Assembly (NCBI GenBank): GCA_963281255.1
Contig: OY725499.1
Coordinates: 2,747,148 to 2,811,147, forward strand
From: Aphrocallistes beatrix
Taxonomy: Eukaryota; Porifera; Hexactinellida; Sceptrulophora; Aphrocallistidae
Length of the DNA: 64,000 nt
Reading direction: 5' to 3'
Position numbers and translations under genes: made by a program. Position 1 is the first letter of the stretch, and each line of letters opens with the position of its first letter. Of the stretch, positions 35,842 through 50,800 are shown in pieces. The notes under the pieces are model-generated. The model was not told where the DNA came from. It saw only the letters and a list, made by a program, of their open reading frames with translations, and did no database searches.

Positions 35842-38800
35842 ATGGCCGATTCGAAAATATTAGAACCAAGTGGGATGGAAGAACCTAAAGAAAATTCGCA
35901 AGATCATCTACTCCAGTAAGTTATTCACAAAATGTATATCAGTTCAGAGAAGTCAGTGTTCAACATAGAATAGCCTTCCGGTCGTGAAATTTGTACCATT
36001 ATGTTGTTTCGAGACAGAAGGCAAGGCATGTGCATGAATTCAGGATTGTTTATGAGTGCCAGACGCCGGGCCGGGGTTTGACTTAGTCCGGTGAAGCATT
36101 AAGATTAAGGTATATAAAGGCCCCCATACACGATGCAACTTTGTTGCATGCAACAATTTTTCGATAAGCATTGTTACATGCAACATTTTAACTCACACGA
36201 TGCAACAAGTTGCTTGCAACAATTTTCCGCGGAGCATAGTTGCATGCAATATTGTTGCCTGAATTTTGTGCTTATTTAATAATTTTGATTCTATATACCT
36301 ATTTGTGGAATCTTTTGTTTAAATTGAACTAATTACATCAAATTTATTCTGTATTTTTACATAATGGTAAAAAAAACGTATCGTCGTACCTGTCATTGCC
36401 CTCGCCCTTTTGAGAAAGCAATCAAGAAAAGCAAGCAGACTTTCTATTGTCTATTTTAATGGCTTGATCGTATTTTTGATAATGATTATCGTTATCGTTA
36501 TCGTAATAATTAATACAATTTTGATGCAGAATGTTGCATGAAAATAGAACATGTTCTATTTCCATGCAATACTCGACATACACGATGCAACTTTGTTTCA
36601 TGCAACATTTGTTGCATGCAATATTTGCATGCAACAAAGTTGCATCGTGTATGGGGGCCTTTAAGAATAATTAAATAAAGATACGTTTAAGGCTTACTCA
36701 CTGATTGAAAATTGAAACTGGGATAAGACCAACGTCCATTGAGTTATACATGATTAGCCTAAAATCGTCAACCAAGCTAAATAGACCTTAAGAATGTATT
36801 ACAGTACACCCTCGCTAATCCGAACAGCTCTGTGTCAATGATCGAAAAAATCGTTCGGATTAGTGAATTTGTTCCGATTAGTGAAATAACACTAATTCAA
36901 TGGGGTATTAACTATAATACATTTGTATTGTTAGAATATTAAGAATAATATATGTTATGATTGCTTTTTAACGAGGTTTTTCAATCATTGAAAGATATAA
37001 TCTTATAAACGTTGATTTAAAGCATAGAGGCGAATAAAATTCTATTTTGGCTGTTCAGATTGTAAGAATGAAGTTTTCAGACTAGCGAGGGTGTACTGTA
37101 CCAGCATAATACGTATATAAATATGATATCAAAGTATATATACTACTGTATACGTTGTTAGAATTATGATAAATCATCATGCTGTTGCGCAATTAGGCTT
37201 ATTTTGGATCGATTTGGCACACTTTTAAGCGTTATTATTAGTATAATTTTCAGAGAATATCACAATTGATGTCCCATCGTTTAAACACTTTGGAAGTAAT
37301 CATGTGAATATTTTATGAGGTTCTATAAATTAAGTAGTCCCGATAAAAGATGTATTACGATCTTCATAAAGTCACTTACGTACTGGAGTTGCACTATCGG
37401 TCAGTCGACCGACAATTTTTTGGTTTCTACCTCATTTAAACTGTAATTTTTAATTCTTTTAGAGAATTGACAGAATTAAAGTCGTTACTAAACTCAGCTT
37501 CCCACACTCCAGAGTCAACAGAAAGAGTAGGAAAGTTCGCAGAATCTTATCTGGATTCTCAACACAAAGACGGAGTATCATCCTTTCAGAACTTCAAAGA
37601 TATTAATATACCTACGCTGATTACATTGATTAACACCTGCAAAACTGAGAAGAGGGAAACTGATGTGTTCGTGCGCTTTCTATCACACATCCTAACAGTT
37701 TGTGAAAGCAGCCCAGACTTTCTATTGGGACAAACTACCACTGAGCAACTAGTCACTCTTAGCAAGGAGCTATACACTCATGCAGCGAGAGATGAGCTTG
37801 TCATCAGATTGATGTTACTGGTTAGTTAGCTGAAGAGATCTTGTGTTAAGTTGCATTGAAGTGATCTACCAATTTATTTAGAGCTGCATGTTCCTCACTC
37901 GGGAACCTTCTAGTCCAGCTGTTGAGCCTCTTATCACTAGCCTCCTCACCTCCTGCTCAGATCTCTACTTCTCCTACTCAGACCTGTCAGCTGACAACCT
38001 CACACTCCTACTCTCTGTCCTGAACGAATTTACAACAAAGTTTACTGAATTGTTTTCCAACAGTGTAGGATTTGAATCTATGCCATTGCTACAATTAATC
38101 ATACACGATAACACACAGCCCTCTGTCTGCATAGAAGCATGTAAGCTGCTTAAGAATGTGATTTCCATCTCTCCTGAAATGGTACGTGAATTCGACTTTC
38201 CAGTTCTCATGGCGAATTTCCAAGTTCTGTTACAGCTTCACCCTCGTCATATCGCTCTGACTAGCCAGGTCATCCTAACCATAACTAACTACATTGCCAA
38301 CAGGAGAAATTTAGTGCCAGATCTAGCAGACCCGAATCATGATTTGTTTCTATTTTGTACTGAAGCACTACAAGACGACACTTGTCCCATCGAATTGCAG
38401 TTTGGACTTTGCCCTTTTATTGCTCTAATCATATTTTCGTTACAAGAGGAACAACTTAAATTTATCGCTCGTTTACTAATGAAGTGCATAAACCGTGCTA
38501 AAGAGGATAAGTTAGAATTCCCTGATCATTTTATCGCTGCCATAGTTTCAATCACATTCGTGTATCCACATGATAAACTTGTGAATGCCTTTCCTGTTGA
38601 CTTTCCTGAATCTGTCTCCTCTCCTCTTACATATTCTGAATACTTGGAGCTGTTAGGTCTGTCAATCTCTCATAACTCAACCAATCCGACTATAGCCTTA
38701 CAGGCTATCAGCACCCTGAGCAGTGTGCTACAGCGGAATAAGAGGCTCAAGTATCCAGTGACGCTGCTGACAGGGTTGAGGAAGAGTTTAGTCTATTTCC

Positions 38801-41800
38801 AGAGGCTGGGAGACAGAGATGCTATTCTCTTCATTCTCAAATTGTTGTACGGGATGGATAAGGATGATATGCAGCAAGCTGAAGCTATGGCGGAGTCAGA
38901 GATAGCAAGCGGACTTACTGAGGTTAGTTTCATTCATTTGATCAAATTTAGTATTTAAATACACGCGAACAACTTAAATTTCCGTGTTTGTACGTTGGTG
39001 TTTTTTAACGGAGCTGTACTATCGGTAGAGTGACCAACCCTTTTAGTGCAGTTCCTAGTATAGGAGATGCCTTTTGATATGAACGTCGTTAACGTCCATC
39101 TATCTACATACTTCATCCTGAAAAATATATTCAACCGAATTACACAAATTTAGATCATATATTCCCTATATGGTGGAGATTTGTAGGAAGTAATTTCGTA
39201 AAATCTTTACACCTTTTCACAGAGTGTATCAGATTATATTAGCCAATATCTGATGTATTCCAGCTCAAAATTTGTGACAAAATGAATTTTGTTTTCTAAC
39301 TCTTTTCATTCTGGAGTGTTGATTTCCCAAAGTTATTTTTTTCAGTCACTTCTTCTACCCCAAGTTTCAATTTCAAAATAGATTATTTTGGTATACACAT
39401 AGAGCAGGGCCGTAGCCACGGGTATGGTTGGTTTCGGGTTCAACCTGTTGACCATTTTGACCCCAAAAGGGACTATTTTATACGAAGTTTCAACCTGACC
39501 ACCTTTTAGTCTCAATTGAACCACTTCACACCTGGGCCTACGGTCGGGAAATCAGTACAGCCAGGGTCACTTAATATGAACATTTGTTTTTATGCCTTCC
39601 GATCCTAACTAAGGCAATGGTAGTCTCTAATTTTTTTTGACCAGGGATTGGTTAGTATATTCAGGTTTATTCACATCACTCACAAAATTTCTTCTCCTGT
39701 TCAAAGTCATTGAAAATTTATTACTGACATATGGAAACAATATATACAAGTGCTTAAATCAGTAATCAAAATGTGTGTAACCATCATTATATTGCGCAAA
39801 TAATTTAACCAATTTCAGTGTATGCTTTGCGCAGTCATAATAACAGTATTAATGTTTATTTAGCGTAGGAAATCTCACTTTGAATCAGTTGTTGAAAAAT
39901 ACGTAGACATTTTCATTGGAATGTACACACATTCTTGCGTTGCGAGGAAAACGTCATCTGACTAACTTGGGCTATATCTCAAAAACTGTAGATGCTAAAC
40001 ATTAATAAATGCTGTCATATGATAGGTAATAGGCGACTTCCTATTTACTAATAATATAATTTATTCGCCTAAATATTATAGTTTTACGGTTATGGGCCAA
40101 TATGTCATCAAAATATATTGACTCATGACTGTAAAGCTATAATATTTAGGCGAATAAATTATATTATTAGTAAATACGAGGTCGCCTATTACCTATCATA
40201 TAACATCATGGGTCGCCGGAATAAGTCTGAATTTGAAGTAGGAATAAGTTCGAAAAGTCTCCAAGTAGGAAAAGACATAAAACCTTCAAAATAAGAATAA
40301 GACCTAAAATGCCACACAGTACCCCCTCACGAAAAAATGACACTTTTACACTCAATTGACACTATTTTTCAAACTTAAAATGCCTCATTTCATTAAGTTA
40401 TTATGCATATCACTCTCCATAATGCTCACTTTCGCTCTCCCTCCAATTTTAGGTTTTATTCCTACTTCATAAATATTTTCGAACTTATTCCTATACTTCA
40501 TACGTTTTCAAACTTAATCCTACTTCAACTTTCGAACTTAAAGCATTTCCGACATCATTTATAAGTGTTTAGCACTTACAGTTATTGAGATATATCCCAA
40601 GTTAGATGACGTTTCCTGGCAACGCAGGAATGTATGCACATTCCAATGAAAATGTCTACATATTTTTCAACAACTGGTTCAAAGTGAGATTTCCTACGCT
40701 AAATAAACATTAATACTGTTATTATGACTGCCCAAAGCATGCACGAAGATTGGTTAAATTAGTCGTAATTATACCTTGTTGCGCAATATAATGATGATTA
40801 CACATATTTTGATCACTGATTTAAGCACTTGTATATATTGTTTCTCTATATGTCAGTAATAAATTTCAATGACCTTGCACAGGAGAAGATATTTTGTGAG
40901 TGATGTGAATAAGCCTGAACATAGCATTCTATACACTAAGGCAATGGTGCTGATCAGTGGACTTGGACTAGGGATTGGTTAGATCAGTCAAATTTGATTT
41001 CCTAAAAATGGTTCGATTATGCTAGTATATAGCTTCGTATATTATATACTGATCGTTTTCATGAATTCTACATCGATTTACTTCGAAATGGTTTGAGGAT
41101 AACCCTGTAGAGAATTTAATTTAAACCAACCACATTACTTTTATACATAAACACACTACTTATTTGTATTGTTTTAAAGTCAACCACATTAATTATATAT
41201 TTATTTACTACCTTGTTGTGAAGTTCTACAAATCACTATCTTTTCATATACACAAATCAAACTCAATCTGAAATACTCCTGACTGCTCATACGTATCAAA
41301 TTATTATTACTCTTTCGAACGACGATGTCCTGTCCAGGCTGCAAGTCTAATTATGGAAGTCAAGCAGAATCTACCTCTGAAAACCTGAAACTGAAGAATG
41401 GTTTAGAGCAATTCCACACCCACGGAAGGACTATGCAAACACGCAAATGAGAGTAAGTTTCTATGATTATGTTTCATTTACTGATCGTCAGATTTACACT
41501 TCTACTCACCGTTTAGGTATGTGTACATCATTTCAAACCAGATGACATCGAGATTTGAGAGAACCATTACCTACAATGACGGGCTTCGCACTGTTACAGT
41601 TTCTAGAGATAGAATAGCTCTTAATAAGCTGCAGTACCCAGTACATTCCCAACCTTCCTATCTATGTGACTAAGAGACTATCTTTGGATCACAAAGAACG
41701 TTTGCTGATGGAATCTGCATACTCTAAGAGCATTACTGACAACGAAGAAAAGGTAGATAAGTTCTTAGTTAGTTCATTTCCTGGGGCCTTATTCACTAAG

Positions 41801-44800
41801 AAAACTTAAGATTTGCTTAACTTTATATAACTTTATATAGTGGAAATTTTGAAGAGTTGCATTACGATTTGGGTAAATAGATGTTCAATGATACCAATAG
41901 AAATATAAACTACCTAAATACTGGAAATATTCCAAGTCACTCTCGAAATATTCGTGATGTCATACTTAAGTATTATGACGTCATACTTAACTTAAAATAT
42001 TACGTAACTTTCTGAAAAGTTTGACAAATGAGTCAAAATTTGTCAAGCATTTCAATTGTACCACTTAAAATTAATAGAGTATGCAACCTATTTGAATTCT
42101 TTAAAAATCTCTTCTAATTTTGAAGATCCAAAAGTTAAGCAAATCTTAAGTTTTCTTAGTGAATAAGGCCCGAGGCTCTTCTTTCTAGACTAAATTTAAT
42201 CGACCTACGAAACGGCTAGATAGCTCATGTGTAGCAACTATTATTTTTTATTGAGAAAGTTATTTCAGAAACCGGACCTTTCATGACCGATCCATGTCAA
42301 TTAACGACGAATTATATATCAAAGCATTTGAAAATAAAAACGTCACAATTCCGACCTCGCGAATTTCTATAAATGACACTCGCTAAGTTGAGACCATCCT
42401 CAATGAGCAGGGTTTCTTTCAAGGGGGGGGCATTTGCCCCCCCTTGGAAATGACTTAAGTGTATGATTGAAAAAGGCCATGCCCCCCCCCCTATAGTTCT
42501 ACAAGCCTTCATTTGCCCCCCTTACATAAAATCCTGAAAGAAACCCTGATGAGGTTGATAAGTATTTACTAATATTTCAACTTAATAGCTCTCAAACTGA
42601 ATGTTCTATTCAAAATCATGTAGTTTTTCATCCATCACTTCGAGAGTGCAATTAATTAAGCTTATTGACTCGTCAGACCTAGACATAGGTGAAATACATT
42701 TTAACAGTGAATCTTTGAATATTTCATTCCACTGTTTTTGGCTCCATCGACAGTCCAAGTGATCCCCCACAATTGTATTTCCAACCATTGTTCGTCCAAT
42801 TTCGTTAGGGTCTAGCTCCGCGGTTGATATATTTCTAATTATAACTACAACAATGAGTGATATCGAGAGTTGCTATCTATTTGTTGAGGCTCTACAGCAG
42901 TAGTTCTGAACCTTTTCAGTCAGTATACCCCTTGGTGCGAAAATGAGGTTTCACGTACCCCTCTAATTTTTGTTTTATTTTGTTTGTTGGTTTGGTTTGG
43001 GATGAACTGCATGAATATATTGCTTAATTAAAATAATTTACCGCAGGTACCCCCTGGGGGTGCTATGCGTACCCCAGGTTCAGAACCGCTGCTTGACAGG
43101 GTGTTTCAAAAGTCTTGGCCCCTTGAACATTTTAACTTAAATACTACATATAAGACATGCTGAATTCCATTCACTTTGAATTTCATTTGCCAATATAATA
43201 ACCTTTCAATTCTAGTACTTTCCTAACTCGATTTGGCATACTACTCACTAAATTTTCTAAGAATGATTTCGATATTACTTTTTCAGCGGCCCGATTGATA
43301 ATTTTTTGATTTCTTAGTTTTCGTGGCTCTATTAGAAGCGGTACCAAGACATTTGAAACACCCTGTATGTACTGATAATTATCTATATCCGTTACAAATA
43401 TTATTTCGAACCAAAGTTAGTACCTAATTATTGTAATATATTCTTATAGATAAATCCTCCGACATGATCTATCACTCCTGTATCTACAACCGTCTGAATG
43501 AAATCTACTTCATCATTATCGAGGAACTCCACTAACGGCTACAATTACACTTATTCAAAACGCATCGGAATTACATTCTACCCCTATCATCATATCTCGC
43601 TTCTACTCGACTTTCTAAACTACTCTATGCTCTTTTTAACTGTGAATCATATGTTACTTTACTTATTACATGTCCACTATGTATTAAATTATCTCCAGAC
43701 CATTCATGATTTCATAAAAGGGCAGTAGGTTACTAATTATTTACTTAATATGGGTAGTTACAGCAAATTTACAATTGTATTATAATTTTGAAATCAAAAT
43801 AAACTAACTGATCTAACCAATCCCTAGTCCAAGTCCACTGATCAGCACCATTGCCTTAGTGTATAGAATGCTATGGCCTGAATATACTACTAACCAACCC
43901 CTGGTCCAAAAAATTAGAGACTACCATTGCCGTGTATAGAATGCTATTGAATCCAGTTCGCTTAATATAGAGATACTCTATTATGGACACATTCTTCGTC
44001 CCCTGGTGGTTCATAATAGGCGACTTTGGATGTAATTGAATTGTTATTCAAATCATTTCAACTCGATTTTTTCCTTGAAATTGGTGATCAATACACAAGC
44101 TGCCTAAATCATTAACCACCCAGAATATAACTTAGGATTGTATTACCAGCAAATATACATATGTTGTCAAAGTACCCATATCCGTTGCTAAAATTTTGAT
44201 TAGTCATAATCTGAATGCGCAATAGGTTATATTTATCGAATTTTGTGATTTTCAGATCCGGTTTGAGAGGCATATATCTACCTTTTATTCATTTCCTTAT
44301 TCCAGTTTTACATATTATTTGACCTTATTCAATTAGCCCAAACCATTCCATCAATTGCGAATTCTTAGTTGATCAATTGTAAACCATATTTGATCAACTA
44401 ATTGCAAGCGTCTCGTTAAGGACACTTTAGGATCCGAAAAATTTGGAATTTTTTTCATGGAATGTATAACAACATTCTATGAAGATCTTCCAAATCCTAA
44501 AATTGTATATTAAAATACTTAGAAATGTCCTCAAACTGGGTCTGAAAATCACTAAATTGGTCATAAATATAGCTTTTGCGCATTCATATGATGACTAATC
44601 AAATTTTTTGCACAGGTATGGGTACTTTGACATCATATTTATACTATATGCTTGTAATACATTCCTAAGCTATATTGTGCATGGTTGATAATGTTAGGCA
44701 GCTCATGCAATCATTCGAGGCGCATGCATTTGTCCGATTTTTAAGTTGTCATTTGTCCGAGTTGCGTCAACTGTCATTTGTCCGAATCAATTCTTGGAAT

Positions 44801-47800
44801 ATTGTCACTTGTCCGAATCGTGATTTAAAAATTGTCACTTGTCCGAATCGAACCCCCATCCCATTTGTGAGGGGCTTTTTTATTTTATTTGTCATTTGAT
44901 GTCAGCATGATACTTTGGTTAAAATTTGTGAACCTTTCAAAATACTATTTCAGTAACAATCGATTGAGGCTTCCAGTCAGATATAGCAGTGAAAGAATTT
45001 TCAGAAAAGGTGATCTCAGAATGGAATAAAAAAACCTCATAGACCGAATCGGGATGTGCTTCGACAAAACTACAGAAGTTTTTCGCACAGAACTCAGCAA
45101 TGAATGGGTTGATGTGAAAATTTTGGATTTTTTCATGAAGTGTTGCTACATTCCACTGTTGCTATGGAGACGTATTTTGGTCAGTTAGAGTCATATATTG
45201 AAAGCCGCCAGAGCTAGACATTCAAATAATTCCATTTGATAGCGAATATATTACTTCGTATTAAGCAATAATATACTTTCTATGTCTAAATTCAATGGTT
45301 TATATTCTACCGCATCCCTAGTCCCAAATCCGCAAGTTACTGTGAGGCCTTATATGTAGTAGGCTATGAATCTGGCTATATATGGGGGCAGGTCCACCGA
45401 GAAAATTAAAAGACCCGGGGCGGCACGTATCGATGAACCCATCAAATACATAGATAATTTTGGATACTAAAGTAATATTGAATGTTTACAAACAGAATAC
45501 TATGTATATAAATAATGATCACGTTATTGAATTATCTCAAAATTACTGGATTTGGCTAAAGAATCCCTAGATTCAGTGTAATATTCAGGATCCCAGGATC
45601 GTTGGACTATGCTTGACTTCTCGAGAGTTTCGCCTGAGAGTTAGCTCGAAAAGCAAATCCGCGAACGGCGACACCAAGGGAAACCGGGGTTAGACTAAAA
45701 GTGATGAAAACTGTGGATAATTGACGGACGCGAACCGCAAACTGGTACAAAAGATTTTTCATAAAAAATAGTCCAAACCGCGAACGGCGCCTGTAATGAT
45801 ATGTACGATAAAATGTTGATGCCTATTAATTTCTATTGATTTAGTTTGGAAGTAGATTTAATGACTCATATGGATATAGGAATTGTTTTTGCATCCAATT
45901 TATGCTTCCTTCTGAGTCCTGACTTTATTCTAGCTAATCCGCCCTATCTCGGCATGGGCCCCGGCTTCCCCTCCCTCTCGTAGCCCTGATGGGGATATTT
46001 TTATGCGCTGAGTGACAATTTAAGTTTTGAAGCTATACTTTTTCTCCTTACAGAGTAAAAACAGGAAAAGTTTTGTTTTGAGACTGAAAATGATTGACTC
46101 ATGGCAGCCTTTTAATTATCTGACTCTTCTGTCAAAATCTTAAGAATAGGATTTATTTGAACATAAGGAACGTATTACTGTAACAATTATTGTAATTTAG
46201 TGATGTGGGTTATCGCACATACAAAATAAGCGCGGTTGTTATTCATTAACTTTTAAATTAATCCATAAGTTTCATTAATAAATTTTGTAGTGTCTCTCAG
46301 AAGAAGAAGATATCAGCATGATAATGAACTTTATCACTGCAATCCACAGGATCATACGTTGCTATCTCAAATTATTTAAAGACGTTAAACAGTTGAATGA
46401 CCCGACATTCCATAGCACTCTTATAAGCCTTTACTTTCGGCCTGTGAGTTTATTTTGATGTTGTGTACCTATTTACTGTTAGTTAGATAAATTAGAGTAT
46501 ATTTCCATATCCAGAATTGACACTGCATTAATCTAAATGGATTCTACTTTGATCGGATAATATTAGAATGATCTGGAATTTGTTATTTAGCAGAGATTCT
46601 GAGTAAGTCAGTTTAATAGTGTAGTTATGGATGAACATTTCTATCTCTTTTCTAATTTGAGATATTAAATAAAAGTCCCAGATTCTTTTCTTCCTGAATA
46701 TATCTAGAATAAGCCTGAATAGGATATCAGATAATGATGAGTCATCGTGATAAATCCTTATACGTATTTAAAAACCATATAACGAATCCGCAGATCCTTA
46801 CCCGTCAACCCTTTACCTCTTTACAAATTTCAAGATCCTAATCCTAATTCTTGTTTCGCTACAACATTGATTCCCTAGGAAGTCACAAACTAAAATGTCC
46901 AATTGATTACATATGAATTATTTTATGTTAGTACTTTCTAATAATTTAGACACCACCCAGTAAAAAGGAGTCACTACACAAGAAATTGGGTTCCTGCTTT
47001 TGGGACCTTTCTAGTAATAAAACAGCCGCCATTTCCATGTACGAGAATGGAATTTTTTCGAAATTGATTGACCTGGTTATTCATAAAGAGAGTTCCATAT
47101 CTACTAGTTGTTGCTCAGTAATACAGGCATTAGCTAACATCGGATTTCGCTGTGCTAATGCGGAAAACAAAATGCTTGGTAAGTTGTATCTCCTGGCAGG
47201 GCCGTAGCCTTGATTTTTGAAATTTATATAATTAACATTTTACAAAATAGATTAAATGCTTGTATACCAGAGGCGTAGCCAGTCTTTCATTTGTGGAGGT
47301 GTGTCAGACCAGAGTTGCACGCGGGCCGAAATTTTGTACCCGCGGCACGGCCCTTACTGCCTCATAGTATAATAACCAAGGATTCAGTAATAGCCGAATG
47401 GATTAATACGAGGCGCATGCGTTAGTCCTGTTGCGTGAGATTTTGAGGCACTGTAATATTTTGAGGCATTCTATATACGGACCAAGGATGTACATGAACC
47501 GTGAGATTTTGAGACACCGTAATATTTTGAGGCAGTGAAAAATCATGTTCTATGATTATTCATGCTTTGACATGACAATATCGATTTTATTATAATGCTT
47601 TAAAGGTGTGGAATGATTATGCAGTGATATTGTCATTCGTAACCTTTTTGATGCTGTAGTCACTTATACATTGAAGTTGACGTTAACTAGAGATAACTTA
47701 TTGGTGTATTTATTTGTGGTGTTGATATCATCACGAATAATGTAGAATAAGCTGAATAACGCATTTTATGTCAATCCGATTCATTCGATCACGAATACAA

Positions 47801-50800
47801 TTCCTATTTGGCGCAGTGTAAGAATGAATATTCATACTTTCCGCAAATTCCTATTTGGTGTGGAACATATACATATTCAAATCAATTTTATAGTTTAATT
47901 ACGGGGAAAGGGTAAGAAATGAGACATTGCATTGAAATACCATTTTTTGTACTAAAATGAGATCAAAATTTGTATAATTCTGCCCCATTTTTGTGTCGAA
48001 AATTTTCCCTATTAATTTGTACATTGATAGAGAAACTGTATAGCATTTTATCACTAACGAGTTATAAATCGTCATTTTGTAGGTCATGCCTCAGAATATT
48101 ACGATGCAATTAGCAGTCCTGATATCGTCATTATTTCTATGAATAATCATAGAACATGATTTTTCACTGCCTCAAAATATTACGGTGTCTCAAAATCTCA
48201 CGGTTCATGTACATCCTTGGTCCGTATATAGAATGCCTCAAAATATTACAGTGCCTCAAAATCTCACGCAACAGGACTAACGTCTACATATGGAGTAGGA
48301 CTAACGCATGCGCCCCCAAAATATTACGATCTAAAGATATCACGGTACTAAATCATCCATGGTTACTTAATACTAGGATCTCAAGATATCACGCAACAGG
48401 ACTAATGCCAATTTAGGAGTAGGACTAACGACGCATCCCCATTAATACACGATTAACCTAAAATCGTTAACCATGTAGGATTGGCATTAAGAATGTATTA
48501 CCAGCATATATAAACATGGCATCAAAGTGCATATATCCGTTGTCAAAGTGTCGATTAGTCATCAATTCATTGCGCAACAGGTCATTATAAGCACGATTTT
48601 GGCGATTTTCTAAGCTGTTTTAAGCCTACTTCTGAATGTTATTAAGATATAATTTTTGTGTAGAACTAAAATTAGTACTAGTTGATTTGAAAAATCTAGA
48701 ATTTTTCAATGGAATGTTGTTACATTCCTACGTTGCTATGGTAAAGCATTTGATCAGTTTGAGCCATATCCTGCAAACTGAATAACCAAGTCTTCAAATT
48801 TGATCGTATTTGATAGGCAATTGGCTACTTCCTAATAAGGAATAATACAATTTAAACTTCTAAATTCACAGACTACAGAGTTATGCGACAATTTAGGATT
48901 TTGGTCACATTCTTAAAATCAACCCATAACTCAAAACTCGTTCAAGTTCAAGTTGCATTAGGAAGTAGTCCATTGCCTATCAAATACGGTCAAATTTGAA
49001 GATCTAGTTTCTACAGTTTGCATGAAATGGCCCAAACTGACCAAAATGCTTTACCATAGCAACGCAGGAATTTAACAACATTCCATTGAAAAATAATATC
49101 TAGAAATAGGGTTAAAACAGCTTAGAAAATCGCTAAAATCGTCCTTATAATGTCCTGTTGCGCAATGATGACTAATCAAATTTTTACCAAAAAATAATGT
49201 ACTCTGACATCATGTTTATATATACTGGTAATACATTCTTAAGGTCTATTCTGCATGGTAACGATTTTAGGCTAATCATGTATTATTTCAATGAGGGAGC
49301 GTCATTTGTTAGAATTATCTCAACTGTCACTTGTTAGAATCGTTTTTCTAGACTACTGTCACTTGTTAGAATCGTTTTTCTAGACTACTGTCACTTGTTA
49401 GAATCGTTTTTCTAGACTACTGTCACTTGTTAGAATCGTTTTCTAAACTACTGTCACTTGTTAGAATCGGTAAACGGATTATTCGTCGCTGATATTTTAG
49501 AATGGAATTACAAACTGTTGGGAAACATGAAGTTGTTCTAAAGCTGAATAGAATAGATTTTGAGAGTGAGAGTAAGCATTTTGGAGAGTATTTTGTATAA
49601 GAGCAAAGAGAAAGTGAGCATTTTGAGTGTTTGAAATAATATCAAACGGCAGGGTAGTATTTTTATTTCGTGAGGTGGTGGGTGATTGTCATTTATTATT
49701 TGAATGGGAGAATGATAATGAAGATTCAATAATTTCATTCAAAGAAATATCAGCGACGAAACATCCTGCGACGCAACATTCGTCAACGAAAAATCGTTTT
49801 TCTAGACTTCTGTCTCTTGTTAGAATCGTTTTCTATATATATATTTCACATAGTTACGTACTAATTTCAACCAGTTTGTTGTGCAAAAGTGACTTTTTTT
49901 ACAATTTCAAATATAGGATACTTTTCTATTATTCACTGATAACGTCTATTTTCTTTTTTTCCCGAATAGAACAACAGTTCCATATTGTGCTTCATGACAT
50001 ATTCAGGGAGATAGCGGATGATCCCAAGCCAGACTGGCAGCTTTATTGTGTGTGTGTCCGTTGTATTAAAATCATGGCCTCCGGAAACGTACCTAAACTG
50101 GCGATCCTAGACACAGGTATCGTATCACATATTGTGAGAATTCTGAATGGGAATCCTAGTTTGGTGGAAGTAATCTGGAGATCTCTAAATCTTTTGACTT
50201 CCCTCAGCTATGTCGCGAAGGATCACAGAGAAAGGTTCTTCTCGAAACAGTTATTTGAAATTGTTTCGAATCAAATGAAGCAGTTGAAAAATGGAAAAGT
50301 ATTTGGCTATGGCTGCTTTTTCTTCATTTCAATGTCCGAAAACGACATTGGAGCAAGGTATTAATTTCCTGTCAAATTTCTCAATCTGTGATTTTTGAAT
50401 CTTCAAGAATTTCATTCTACTTTTATGATAACTAAATGAAAAAAAAGTATTGATTTTTAATTAGTTACTTTTATTAGGTTTACAGGTGATATGCATTTGG
50501 ATGAATCAATGTTTGCTGCAATCAGTAATCCGAACCTAGCCAATGATATGGATGATTTGTCACGCTGGTGTTTTAACTGTCTTGACAAATTTGTTTGCCA
50601 CATCGTCCCACGCCAAACACCCTCTGTTCCTGTTATCGATACCCCTCTCCCTAGCAACATCGACAATTTTATAGTTCATCGACACTTCGGGAGAACTCGG
50701 CACTTTTGTTCTAACTGTGACACAGGAGCGCCTCGCTCAGAAGTCGTGATGCGAAATGATTCAGTAACTCTGGAGCAATATCAGCTGCTAGTCAACAACG

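Larger units (their letters stand above)
40920..43875 (+). mobile_element. P-like element with THAP remnant and TSD
   Basis: 2956 bp. TIRs of about 70 bp begin CATAGCATTCTATACACTAA and end with the complement. GCCTGAA lies on both sides (40913-40919, 43876-43882), near the 8-bp duplication of P elements. The interior has a THAP-like fragment and at least four later MITE insertions. Confidence 0.7.
39576..43950. repeat. Foldback element split by a P-like transposon
   Basis: Arms of roughly 480 bp meet around 40050-40200 (TATTTAGGCGAATAAATTAT and its complement). The outer end GGCAATGGTAGTCTCTAAT at 39614 reappears inverted at 43900-43930, beyond the P-like element. A further insert at about 40206-40548 repeats AGTAGGAATAAGTTCG in both orientations. 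Non-coding. Confidence 0.75.

Noticed and set aside
49627..49969. Frame upstream of exon 6 in copy 2
   Set aside because: Transposon-derived sequence before the acceptor CCCGAATAG; copy 1 has the same acceptor with unrelated upstream sequence.
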